64,000 nt of DNA from Lentzea aerocolonigenes (GTDB lineage Bacteria > Actinomycetota > Actinomycetes > Mycobacteriales > Pseudonocardiaceae): positions 1 to 64,000 of the forward strand of contig NZ_JYJG01000084.1 of NCBI RefSeq assembly GCF_000955955.1. Reading direction: 5' to 3'. The notes beneath the pieces were generated by a model. The model was not told the origin of the DNA and made no database searches. It saw nothing but the letters and a program-made list of their open reading frames with translations. Both the position numbers and the translations under genes were made by a program. This document shows, piece by piece, positions 57,187-64,000 of the stretch. Positions within the stretch are counted from its first letter, which is position 1; every line of letters starts with the position of its first letter.

Positions 57187-58827
57187 CTAAGCCTCCGTGG
57201 ACGGCTCCCCCGCCACGGCCGCGACCTGACAGCCGCCCTGACGCTTCGCCACGTACATCGCCGAGTCGGCCCGGGACAGGGCCTGGTTGGCGGATTCGCG
57301 GGGGCGCAGCGAGATGACGCCGACCGACAGCGTGACGCCCCGGGAAAGGTCGATTGGCAAGCCTGCCACGGCATCCACGGCCCGCCCGAGGGCTGCTTCC
57401 GCGGCGTGCAGAGGGGCTCCGGGCAGCAGCACCACGAACTCGTCACCGCCGTAGCGGGCAACCATGTCGTCGCCGCGCAGGGCCTGCCGGAGTGTGCTGG
57501 CAATCACCCGAAGAACATCATCACCTTCGGCATGTGAATGCCGGTCGTTGACGCCCTTGAAGCCGTCGAGGTCCACCAGCGCGATGGAGAACGGGTCGAC
57601 CTGACCGGCGATGAGCTCGCCCATCTTGTCGTCGAGCGCCCGCCGGTTCGGCAGTCCGGTGAGCGGGTCCTGCAACGCCTGCTGCGCGATCTGGCCGTGC
57701 GCGCGCGTCAGCCGTTCGTGCTCGCGGCGGGTCATCAGCGTGGCCACGCGTGACTCGCGCATGCCCCACAGCTCCAGCTCCAGCGCCGCGTTGTAGGCCT
57801 CCAGCGCGGACGTCGTGTGCGGGCCGCAGAGGCGCGCGTACTCGCGTTCCAGCGACAGCACCAGCGACGGCTCCGACGTGTCGTGCTCCATCTGCGTGCG
57901 CGTGTCGCCCAGCACCTTCAGCGCGTCGTCCAGCCGGTTCGCCTCCACGAGGCACCTGCCCAGCGCGATCGCGACGATGATCAGCTCCCGCGCGTACATC
58001 GACAGGCCGCGCAACGACCACAGCCGGTCGAGGTGATCTTCGCTCGGGTGCGTGAGCGCATGAGCGGCACCGAGGATCGGCACCTGCTCGGCGGCGTCGA
58101 GGTCGCGGCGGCCGGGGTGCAGCGACTGCCGGAACGGCACCTCGGCGGCCTCGGCGAGCCCGGACGCCACGCTGAACTGCTCGTGCGCGGCGTCGTGCAG
58201 GTTCACCCGCTCAAGCCGCAGACCCCAGCCGATCCGCAGCCGGGCCCGGTTCACCAGGTGCACGTAGATCTGGTGCGGCTGACCGCTCTCGCGCAACGCG
58301 TTGTTCGCGCCCGCCAGCACGTCGTCCGCCATCTCGTAGACGCCGAGCTGCGTCAGCACCAGAGCGATGTCCTGCAACGTCGTGGCCAGCAGCTGGTCCC
58401 ACGTGCGCTTGTCGAACACCGGGTCGGTCTCTGGTTCCTCGTCGAGCATCATCGCGAGCGCCGCGGCGATCTCGGTCAGCGCCTTGTCCTCGGCGTTGCC
58501 CAGCAGGAACCGACGGCCGCGCAACGCCCGCGCGTCCGCCTCCAGCACGATCAGGCCGTGGCGGCGGCAGTGGGCGAGCATCTCGTCGAGCTGGGGGTCG
58601 GACATGTCGACGAGTCCCGGCGTGACCAGCCGGACCACGGCCGCGGCTCTGAGCAGCTGCGCGACGATGCGGGGCTCACCACGACCCTGCGCCTCGGCCA
58701 GTATGTGGTCGATCTCGGACGCCGCGTCGAGCTGTGCGGCGAGGTGGCTGCTCTGGGCCACGGCGACAAGTTCGCTCGCGCGGCCCACCAGCCACGCGTC
58801 GGACATCTCGTGGTGGCGGTGGCCCAC
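57187..58827 (-). CDS. Diguanylate cyclase (GGDEF) with N-terminal TPR-like helical region
   Basis: About 546 aa. The long N-terminal region is helical and TPR-like ('LLATTLQDIALVLTQLGVYEMADDVLAGANNAL', 'LIIVAIALGRCLVEANRLDDALKVLG'). The C-terminal GGDEF domain has 'DPLTGLPNRRALDD', the active motif 'YGGDEFVVLLPG' and an inhibitory I-site (RGDD five residues before GGDEF). So it should make c-di-GMP with product inhibition. No membrane segment. Start uncertain: GTG 58827, ATG 58806 and GTG 58881 are possible, but it must begin after the tRNA at 58908. Known actinobacterial parallels regulate development; target unknown. Confidence 0.88.
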   Translation of the reverse strand: MGHRHHEMSDAWLVGRASELVAVAQSSHLAAQLDAASEIDHILAEAQGRGEPRIVAQLLRAAAVVRLVTPGLVDMSDPQLDEMLAHCRRHGLIVLEADARALRGRRFLLGNAEDKALTEIAAALAMMLDEEPETDPVFDKRTWDQLLATTLQDIALVLTQLGVYEMADDVLAGANNALRESGQPHQIYVHLVNRARLRIGWGLRLERVNLHDAAHEQFSVASGLAEAAEVPFRQSLHPGRRDLDAAEQVPILGAAHALTHPSEDHLDRLWSLRGLSMYARELIIVAIALGRCLVEANRLDDALKVLGDTRTQMEHDTSEPSLVLSLEREYARLCGPHTTSALEAYNAALELELWGMRESRVATLMTRREHERLTRAHGQIAQQALQDPLTGLPNRRALDDKMGELIAGQVDPFSIALVDLDGFKGVNDRHSHAEGDDVLRVIASTLRQALRGDDMVARYGGDEFVVLLPGAPLHAAEAALGRAVDAVAGLPIDLSRGVTLSVGVISLRPRESANQALSRADSAMYVAKRQGGCQVAAVAGEPSTEA

Positions 58828-58907
58828 GTTGCCCTGCTCGTCGACCGCTTCCTCGGGCAGCTTCGCACCTCCCAAGACCACAGAACTGCACCCGTCCTCG
58901 GGCCCTG

Positions 58908-58978
58908 CTCCGCCACCAGGATTCGAACCTGGACCATCTGAACCAAAATCAGAGGTGCTGCCTTTACACCATGGCGGA
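58908..58978 (-). tRNA. tRNA-Gln (anticodon TTG)
   Basis: 71 nt. Acceptor stem TCCGCCA/TGGCGGA, discriminator G. Anticodon stem TCTGA/TCAGA with loop TTTTGGT gives anticodon TTG (reads CAA). T-arm CCAGG-TTCGAAT-CCTGG. CCA not encoded. Confidence 0.95.
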
Positions 58979-59066
58979 ACGGGCGAACTCGCGCCCGCCC
59001 TGCGCACATGTTGTCACGAGACGTCCTCTTCTTGTCCAACCACCACTCATCCGGCTCAGTTCAAGA

Positions 59067-60206
59067 TCACGGCTTCGCGCCGATTGACCTGGTCAGGAAG
59101 TCGGCGAGTGCGTCGCGGTACGTGTCGGTCGCCACATTCCATCCCGAAGTGTGGTCCGCGCCCGGGATCTCCACGTACTGCAGCGGCCACCCGAGCCCGG
59201 CCGCGGCGGTCGCGAGGTCGCGCGAGGACTGGGCCGGCACCGTCTCGTCCGCGGAACCGTGGAACAGCAGGGTCGGCGGCTTGAGCGCCGGCGGGTTGCG
59301 GACCAGGTCGAACCGGTCGAAGTCGATGCCGGCCCGCCACCCGGACACGAGCTCGGCGACCGGCGTGAGCCACGTCGGCACGCCCCGGTTCTCCGCCTGC
59401 AGGTCCAGCGTCTGCGACCAGTTCGTGACGGGGGAGTCGAGCACGACGCCGTTGACCGCCGCCGCGACACCTGAACGGGCCAGCGTCTGGCCCACGATCG
59501 CGCCGCCCATCGACCAGCCGTAGAGCACGATCTTCCGCGCGCCCTGGTTCTGCGCGTACTTGATGGCCGCCTCGACGTCGCGCCACTCGGTGTCGCCGAG
59601 GTGGTAGAGACCGTCAGGGGAAGCGGGCGCGCCGACGTCGTTGCGGTAGGTGATCAGCAAAACGGGCAACCCAGCACTGTGCAGCTGAGGAACCACGCGC
59701 AACGCCTCTTCGCGCTTCGCGCCCCGCCCGTGGACGGTGATGACCCACGTGTCGTTCTTCGTCGCCGGAACGAACCAGGCCGGCATGTCACCGAGCTCGG
59801 ACGGCACCGCGACGTCGCTGTAGACCAGCCCCAGCGTGGTCTTCGGGTTGCCCTCGTACACGGCGGTCTCGACGCGGACCTTCGTGCCGTCAGGCGGTGC
59901 GTTGCCCTCCAGCAGCGGCCGTTCGACGCGGCCGTCCTCGTTCGTGGCGATGTCGCCGACCTTCGCCGCGCCGCCGGGCCAGATGAGGCCGACGGTGCCG
60001 TGCTGCGTCGTGGCCGCGGACTCGGACAGCACGACGTTCTTGTCGTCCTGGCCCAGCGAGGTGTCCGGATACGAGGTCGCCCACCGGTCGACGTCGAGCA
60101 GCTCGCCGCTGTAGTACCAGCCGATACCGCCCAGAGCGGCCGTGACCAGCACGAGCAGGGCGAGGAGCGAGGTCACGGTGATCCGGATGATCTTGCGTCT
60201 GGCCAT
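59067..60206 (-). CDS. Membrane-anchored alpha/beta hydrolase
   Basis: 379 aa. Basic N-terminus, membrane helix 'ITVTSLLALLVLVTAALGGIGWYY' (about residues 9-32), then an extracytoplasmic part with an alpha/beta-hydrolase fold: oxyanion 'VITVHGRGAKREEALR', nucleophile elbow 'VLYGWSMGGAIVGQ', acid region 'LLFHGSADETVP' and catalytic His in 'VEIPGADHTSGW'. Triad intact. ATG 60206 is chosen; a longer frame to 60248 has no better support. Substrate unknown, possibly an ester or lipid at the cell surface. Confidence 0.87.
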   Translation of the reverse strand: MARRKIIRITVTSLLALLVLVTAALGGIGWYYSGELLDVDRWATSYPDTSLGQDDKNVVLSESAATTQHGTVGLIWPGGAAKVGDIATNEDGRVERPLLEGNAPPDGTKVRVETAVYEGNPKTTLGLVYSDVAVPSELGDMPAWFVPATKNDTWVITVHGRGAKREEALRVVPQLHSAGLPVLLITYRNDVGAPASPDGLYHLGDTEWRDVEAAIKYAQNQGARKIVLYGWSMGGAIVGQTLARSGVAAAVNGVVLDSPVTNWSQTLDLQAENRGVPTWLTPVAELVSGWRAGIDFDRFDLVRNPPALKPPTLLFHGSADETVPAQSSRDLATAAAGLGWPLQYVEIPGADHTSGWNVATDTYRDALADFLTRSIGAKP

Positions 60207-60312
60207 CCTCCGATGATGCCTCCTGGAGGTCTCGATTCCAGGCGACACAGCGTGTTGATCCTGAGAACTGTCCGTGATTTTCCGCGCGGGTCTGGCTGAG
60301 AAGGGTGGCCTA

Positions 60313-60345
60313 ACCTACGCTTCCGTAAGTTACGGTTGCGTAGGT
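60313..60345. promoter_or_regulatory. 33-bp near-perfect palindrome upstream of the desaturase
   Basis: ACCTACGCTTCCGTAA (60313-60328), centre G, TTACGGTTGCGTAGGT (60330-60345). Fourteen of 16 base pairs match. It is 47 bp before the desaturase ATG and in the divergent region with the hydrolase. The size and TACG...CGTA pattern fit a TetR-family operator; a TetR gene is directly downstream of the desaturase. Confidence 0.65.
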
Positions 60346-60391
60346 ACGTCATCCCCCAATACGCCCCCTCGATCCCCCTAGAGGTATCCGT

Positions 60392-61333
60392 ATGACTTCG
60401 ACGATGGACCGGTCCACCGACCAGGGCCCGAAGCCGTTGATCGACGGGCAACGCGGTCATGCCGAGCAGTTCGGCGTGTACGTGTTCGTCATCGTTCCAT
60501 TTATCGCTTTGCTGGCCGCGATTCCCTTCGCCTGGGGCTGGGGCCTCGGCTGGGTCGACGTGGCGCTCTTCGTCGCCTTCTACTACCTCTCCGGCCTCGG
60601 CGTGACGATCGGCTACCACCGGTACTTCACCCACGGCTCGTTCAAGGCCAACCGCGCGTTGAAGATCGCGCTGGCGATCGCCGGCTCGATGGCGCTGCAG
60701 GGCCCGGTGATCGACTGGGTGGCCGACCACCGCCGGCACCACGCGTTCTCGGACCGCGAGGGCGACCCGCACTCGCCGTGGCTCTTCGGCACCGGTCCCG
60801 CCGCGCTGGCCAAGGGCTTCTGGCACGCGCACATGGGCTGGCTGTTCGAGCGCGACAAGACCAACCACAAGCGCTTCGCCCCGGATCTGATGGCCGACAA
60901 GGACATCGTGTGGGTCGACAAGCTCTTCGTGCTGTGGACGACGATCTCGCTGGCACTGCCCGGTGTGCTGGGCGGCCTGATCACGTGGTCCGTGTGGGGC
61001 GGCGTCACGGCGTTCTTCTGGGCCGGTCTGGTCCGCGTCGCGTTCCTGCACCACGTCACGTGGTCGGTGAACTCGATCTGCCACATGGTCGGCGACCGCC
61101 CGTTCGCGGCGCGCGACCGTTCCGCCAACGTGTGGGCGCTGGCGATCTTGTCTTTCGGCGAGTCGTGGCACAACCTGCACCACGCCGACCCGACCTCCGC
61201 GCGGCACGGCGTGAAGCGCGGCCAGATCGACACCTCGGCCCGCCTGATCTGGCTGTTCGAGAAGTTCGGCTGGGCGACGCAGGTGCGTTGGCCCAGTGAG
61301 CAGCGCCTGGCCAGGATCAGCGTGAAGAAGTGA
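60392..61333 (+). CDS. Acyl-CoA (delta-9-type) fatty-acid desaturase
   Basis: 313 aa. Three histidine boxes that bind the di-iron centre: 'HRYFTH', 'HRRHH' and 'HNLHH', spaced normally, with four membrane helices. Introduces a double bond into a saturated acyl chain. Similar to DesA3 of mycobacteria. ATG 60392 follows AGAGG. The likely operator at 60313 and the TetR gene 20 bp downstream indicate lipid-responsive control, which is inferred. Confidence 0.93.
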   Translation: MTSTMDRSTDQGPKPLIDGQRGHAEQFGVYVFVIVPFIALLAAIPFAWGWGLGWVDVALFVAFYYLSGLGVTIGYHRYFTHGSFKANRALKIALAIAGSMALQGPVIDWVADHRRHHAFSDREGDPHSPWLFGTGPAALAKGFWHAHMGWLFERDKTNHKRFAPDLMADKDIVWVDKLFVLWTTISLALPGVLGGLITWSVWGGVTAFFWAGLVRVAFLHHVTWSVNSICHMVGDRPFAARDRSANVWALAILSFGESWHNLHHADPTSARHGVKRGQIDTSARLIWLFEKFGWATQVRWPSEQRLARISVKK

Positions 61334-61352
61334 GGGCCGTAGGCTGAGCCGG

Positions 61353-61967
61353 GTGACCAGGGTCAGGATGACGGGCAAGGAACGCCGAGAGCAGCTCCTG
61401 GACGTCTCCCGCGCCCTGTTCGCCGAGAAGGGCTTCGAGGCCACCTCCATCGAGGAGATCGCGCACCGCGCGAGCGTGTCGAAGCCGGTTGTGTACGAAC
61501 ACTTCGGTGGCAAGGAAGGCATTTACGCCGTCGTTGTCGACCGTGAGATGCAGCGCTTGATGGATCAGATCGTTGTGGCGCTGGACGGCGGCAGTCACCC
61601 TCGGGAGCTGCTGGAACACGCCGCCTGCGCGCTGCTCGACTACATCGAGGGCTCGACGGACGGGTTCCGCATTCTGGTGCGGGACTCGCCCGTCGCTTCG
61701 TCGTCCGGGACGTTCTCGTCGCTGCTGAACGACATCGCCTCGCAGGTCGAGCACATCCTCGGCCTGCACTTCGCCAAGCAGGGGTACGACCGCAAGCTCG
61801 CGCCGTTGTACGCCCAAGCGCTGGTCGGGATGGTCGCTCTCACGGGTCAGTGGTGGCTCGAGGCGCGCAAGCCGAAGAAGGACGAGGTCGCGGCGCACCT
61901 GGTCAACCTCGCCTGGAACGGCCTGTCCGCGATGGAGCACAAGCCCCGTCTGCGCAGCCGTTCGTGA
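61353..61967 (+). CDS. TetR-family transcriptional regulator
   Basis: 204 aa. Helix-turn-helix 'ALFAEKGFEATSIEEIAHRASVSKPVVYEHFGGKEGIYAVV' at the N-terminus and a helical ligand-binding domain. Such regulators often bind acyl-CoA and control desaturases. -10 TAGGCT (61340-61345) lies 8 nt before GTG 61353, so it is leaderless and can be transcribed apart from the desaturase. It is the prime candidate for binding the palindrome at 60313. Confidence 0.92.
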   Translation: MTRVRMTGKERREQLLDVSRALFAEKGFEATSIEEIAHRASVSKPVVYEHFGGKEGIYAVVVDREMQRLMDQIVVALDGGSHPRELLEHAACALLDYIEGSTDGFRILVRDSPVASSSGTFSSLLNDIASQVEHILGLHFAKQGYDRKLAPLYAQALVGMVALTGQWWLEARKPKKDEVAAHLVNLAWNGLSAMEHKPRLRSRS

Positions 61968-61993
61968 GCTGCCCGTTGCGCGATAGTAAGCGC

Positions 61994-62006
61994 GCATATA
62001 ATATGC
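61994..62006. promoter_or_regulatory. AT-rich palindrome overlapping a TATAAT -10 element
   Basis: GCATAT-A-ATATGC is a perfect palindrome. It contains TATAAT (61997-62002), 9 nt before the ATG at 62011. A TTGCGC 15 nt upstream (61976-61981) may be the -35. A bound regulator, possibly the MarR protein encoded at 62420, would block the promoter. Confidence 0.5.
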
Positions 62007-62010
62007 ATGC

Positions 62011-62415
62011 ATGCCAAATTACGAGTTCGAGCACAGCGTGGTGGGGCCGGCGTCCGTCGAGGCGGTCTGGGCACTGTGGAGTGACGTCGATCGTTGGGTG
62101 GAGTGGGACGAGGGCCTGGAGTCCGTGACGCTGTCCGGGCCGTTCGCCGAGGGGTCGAGCGGCACGATGGTGGTCAAGGGGCAGGGGTCGATCTCGTTCG
62201 TGCTGACCTCGGTGGAGGCAGGTGCCGGCTTCGTGGACGAGACGTCCGTGCCAGGGGCCGTGCTGCGTTTCTCGCACCGCGTGGAGCGGGTGTCCGAAGG
62301 CGTCCGCGTCACGCACTCAGTGGTGATCGAGGGGCCCAAGGCGGAGTTCCTCGGGCCCCTTGTGACGGCCGACTTGCCGGACGCGGTGGAGGCGCTGGTG
62401 AAACTGGCCTGCTGA
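62011..62415 (+). CDS. SRPBCC (START-like/polyketide cyclase) domain protein
   Basis: 134 aa. Typical Polyketide_cyc2/SRPBCC start 'EFEHSVVGPASVEAVWALWSDVDRWVEWDEGLESV' and 'GPFAEGSSGTMVVKGQGS', with the long C-terminal helix 'LGPLVTADLPDAVEALVKLA'. The fold forms a hydrophobic pocket for a small ligand. Followed after 4 bp by a MarR gene, so they form one operon; the pair may sense and handle the same compound. Confidence 0.87.
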   Translation: MPNYEFEHSVVGPASVEAVWALWSDVDRWVEWDEGLESVTLSGPFAEGSSGTMVVKGQGSISFVLTSVEAGAGFVDETSVPGAVLRFSHRVERVSEGVRVTHSVVIEGPKAEFLGPLVTADLPDAVEALVKLAC

Positions 62416-62419
62416 AATT

Positions 62420-62854
62420 GTGACTGTGACGCGGTTCTCCGGCCCTGACGACTCTCCGGGCTTCCTGTTGTGGCGGGTGACGCTCGCGTGGCAGCGGGCC
62501 ATGCGGGCGGCGCTGGCCCCGCACGACCTGACGCACGTCCAGTTCGTGTTGCTGGCGTCGTTGTGGTGGCTGGTCGGGCACAGCGGTCCGCCGTCCCAGC
62601 AGCGTCTGGCCGAGCAGGCGGGCACCGACCCGATGATGACCTCGCAGGTCCTGCGCAAGCTCGCGGACCGCGGGTTGATCTCACGGGAGGTCGACCCGGC
62701 GGACTCCCGGGCGCGGTTGCTCGATCTGACGGCCGAGGGAAAAGCGCTGGTGGCCAAGGCCATGAAGGACGTAGAGGACGCCGACGCCGCCTATTTCGCG
62801 GGGCTGGGTGACGAGCAGCAGGCGTTCGTCCGGGGGCTCACACGTCTCCTGTGA
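62420..62854 (+). CDS. MarR-family transcriptional regulator
   Basis: 144 aa. Winged helix 'LTHVQFVLLASLWWLVGHSGPPSQQRLAEQAGTDPMMTSQVLRKLADRGLISREVDPADSRARLLDLT' spans the centre. Dimeric, usually a repressor released by phenolic compounds. Probably autoregulates through the palindrome at 61994. Its 3' end overlaps the convergent GSDH-like gene by 17 bp. Confidence 0.92.
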   Translation: MTVTRFSGPDDSPGFLLWRVTLAWQRAMRAALAPHDLTHVQFVLLASLWWLVGHSGPPSQQRLAEQAGTDPMMTSQVLRKLADRGLISREVDPADSRARLLDLTAEGKALVAKAMKDVEDADAAYFAGLGDEQQAFVRGLTRLL

Positions 62855-63944
62855 GCCTGAGCAGCTTGTCGTTCGAGCCGTTCGACGTCGTGATGTACAG
62901 CGACCCGTCCGGCGCGGTGCGGGCGGCACGCAGCCGTCCGTACTTGTCGTTCAGCTCCTCGGGGATGCTGACGTTCTGCACCTTGCCCGCCTGGTCGAGC
63001 GTGAACAGCAGGAGCTTCGAGCCTTTGAGCGCGGTGATCGCGAGCTTGCCGTTCCAGAACGCGGCCTGGCAGATGGCCTCCGTCGGCGAACCCGACGACC
63101 ACACCGCCGGCACCGCGTCCGGGAACCGCTTGAGGTCGGTCATCGGCACGCTCTCGTCGTACCCGCCCTGCGTGCCGCCCTTGGACGGGTCCCAGCCGTA
63201 GTTGGCGCCCGCTTTGAGCAGGTTGACCTCGTCGTCGACGTCCGGCCCGTGTTCGCTGGAGAACACCTGGTCGGTGCCGGGGCGGAAGACGACGCCCTGC
63301 ACGTTGCGGTGGCCATAGGTGAAGATCCGGCGCTCGTTGGCGTTCGACGACGACGCGAACGGGTTGCCCGCGGCGCCCTCGCCGGTCTCGGCGTCGATCC
63401 GCAGCACCTTGCCGCCGAGGCTGGTCCTGTCCTGCGGGTTGCGCGCCTGCGCGATGTCGCCGGTCGCCACGAAGATGGTCCCGTCGGGCGCGAGCGTCGG
63501 GCGGCACCCGGAGTGCCTGCCGCTCGAGTTGGACGGCATGCCGGTGACCAGGTCCTTCACCTTGGTGGCGCGCGTGCCGTCGAGCCGGAACGTCACCAGC
63601 CGCACGTCCTTCGTCGTGTTGTAGCAGGTGGTGAAGCGCTGGCCGTCGGGGTGGATCACCAGTCCCATCAGCCCGCCCTCGCCCCGCACCTGGATGTCGG
63701 CGAGGTCGATGTCGACGGGCGTGGCGTGGCCGTTCTTGACGAGCTTGAGGCGGCCTGGGCGTTCGGTGACGAGCATCGAGCCGTCTTTCAAGAACCCGAT
63801 GTCCCAGGCGTGCTCCAACCCGCCCGCGACCTCTTCGATCTTCAAGCCCTGTGGCGCGGGTGCCTTGGACGGCGCGTTGCCGCCCGGTTCTGGCGCGGAG
63901 CAGGCCGCGACCATCAGCACCGACACAGCAACGAGTGCGCGCAT
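62838..63944 (-). CDS. Glucose/sorbosone dehydrogenase-like lipoprotein
   Basis: 368 aa. Signal 'MRALVAVSVLMVAAC' with lipobox MVAAC (Cys15). A six-bladed beta-propeller of the soluble glucose dehydrogenase (GSDH) family: 'AWDIGFLKDGSMLVTERPGRL', 'GEGGLMGLVIHPD', 'TGDIAQARNPQDRTSLGGKVLRID', 'YGHRNVQGVVFRPG', 'GPDVDDEVNLLKAGANYGWD'. PQQ is the usual cofactor, and PQQ may be imported. Oxidises a sugar on the outer face of the membrane; substrate not certain. The remaining 56 bp of the window hold only its upstream region. Confidence 0.9.
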   Translation of the reverse strand: MRALVAVSVLMVAACSAPEPGGNAPSKAPAPQGLKIEEVAGGLEHAWDIGFLKDGSMLVTERPGRLKLVKNGHATPVDIDLADIQVRGEGGLMGLVIHPDGQRFTTCYNTTKDVRLVTFRLDGTRATKVKDLVTGMPSNSSGRHSGCRPTLAPDGTIFVATGDIAQARNPQDRTSLGGKVLRIDAETGEGAAGNPFASSSNANERRIFTYGHRNVQGVVFRPGTDQVFSSEHGPDVDDEVNLLKAGANYGWDPSKGGTQGGYDESVPMTDLKRFPDAVPAVWSSGSPTEAICQAAFWNGKLAITALKGSKLLLFTLDQAGKVQNVSIPEELNDKYGRLRAARTAPDGSLYITTSNGSNDKLLRLTGDV

Positions 63945-64000
63945 GTCCTAACTATGCGTTTTGTGCCGTGGAGGTTCCGTAAGGCCGCTCAACGGGCAGC

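Overview
This is a high-GC window (roughly 70% G+C by eye) from an actinobacterium, most likely of the Pseudonocardiales (Lentzea/Saccharothrix-like). The basis is the GTG/TTG starts, the GC-biased codon use, many leaderless-type promoters, and a gene order closely matching the Mycobacterium tuberculosis mprAB-pepD-moaB2-mscL and galU-moeA-rimJ / pmt-rsmI-metG-tatD-rpfB-ksgA-ispE / pks16-pth-rplY-prs-glmU neighbourhoods. The species assignment is inference; no rRNA gene is present.

Layout. 14-7815: an acetyltransferase, then a beta-galactoside locus: a three-gene sugar ABC importer without its own ATPase, divergent from a GH42 beta-galactosidase - DeoR regulator - galT operon. 7833-12990: an envelope-stress block (HtrA/PepD-like protease, MprAB-like two-component system, MoaB-like protein, MscL). 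12990-18396: SAF protein, FmdB/Ruc-like chaperone, 5-FCL, galU, a gephyrin-like moeA paralogue, rimJ, a GlpR-like membrane protein and tRNA-Ala. 18455-24450: accessory stretch with an SMI1/KNR4 protein, two lipoproteins, a cupin, a small membrane protein, a haem peroxidase broken by two in-frame stops, and a secreted protein. 24471-28331: a SEFIR-SseB-like protein, a pair of type VII secretion-type small proteins (one with YxxxD, one with WTG), and a membrane Ser/Thr kinase of unusual domain order. 28475-30300: a membrane-anchored protein divergent from an ECF sigma/anti-sigma pair. 30297-37208: OatA-like acyltransferase, protein O-mannosyltransferase, rsmI, and a PadR-controlled ABC exporter. 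37237-37638: a decayed TnpB element. 37719-46887: metG, tatD, rpfB, ksgA, a SAM-riboswitch/leader-peptide controlled metNIQ, and ispE. 46912-57139: ABC-F ATPase, two multi-repeat DivIVA-like proteins around an acyl-AMP ligase and pth, then rplY, prs and glmU. 57187-63944: diguanylate cyclase, tRNA-Gln, alpha/beta hydrolase, fatty-acid desaturase with TetR regulator, SRPBCC/MarR pair and a sugar dehydrogenase-like lipoprotein.

How the parts fit. Much of the window is envelope and growth housekeeping: UDP-sugar supply (galU, glmU), PRPP, isoprenoid precursors, peptidoglycan remodelling (rpfB), mannosylation, division/polarity (Glp/GlpR and DivIVA-like proteins) and envelope stress (HtrA with an OmpR-family regulator). 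The accessory part at 18-30 kb carries the least familiar material, notably the SEFIR-SseB plus T7SS-type pair. Regulatory DNA is unusually legible: a SAM riboswitch feeding a leader peptide, a CRP-type site at rpfB, PadR and TetR-type operators, an 11-bp-phased triple repeat upstream of htrA, and more than ten promoters whose -10 hexamer lies 7-8 nt before the start codon.
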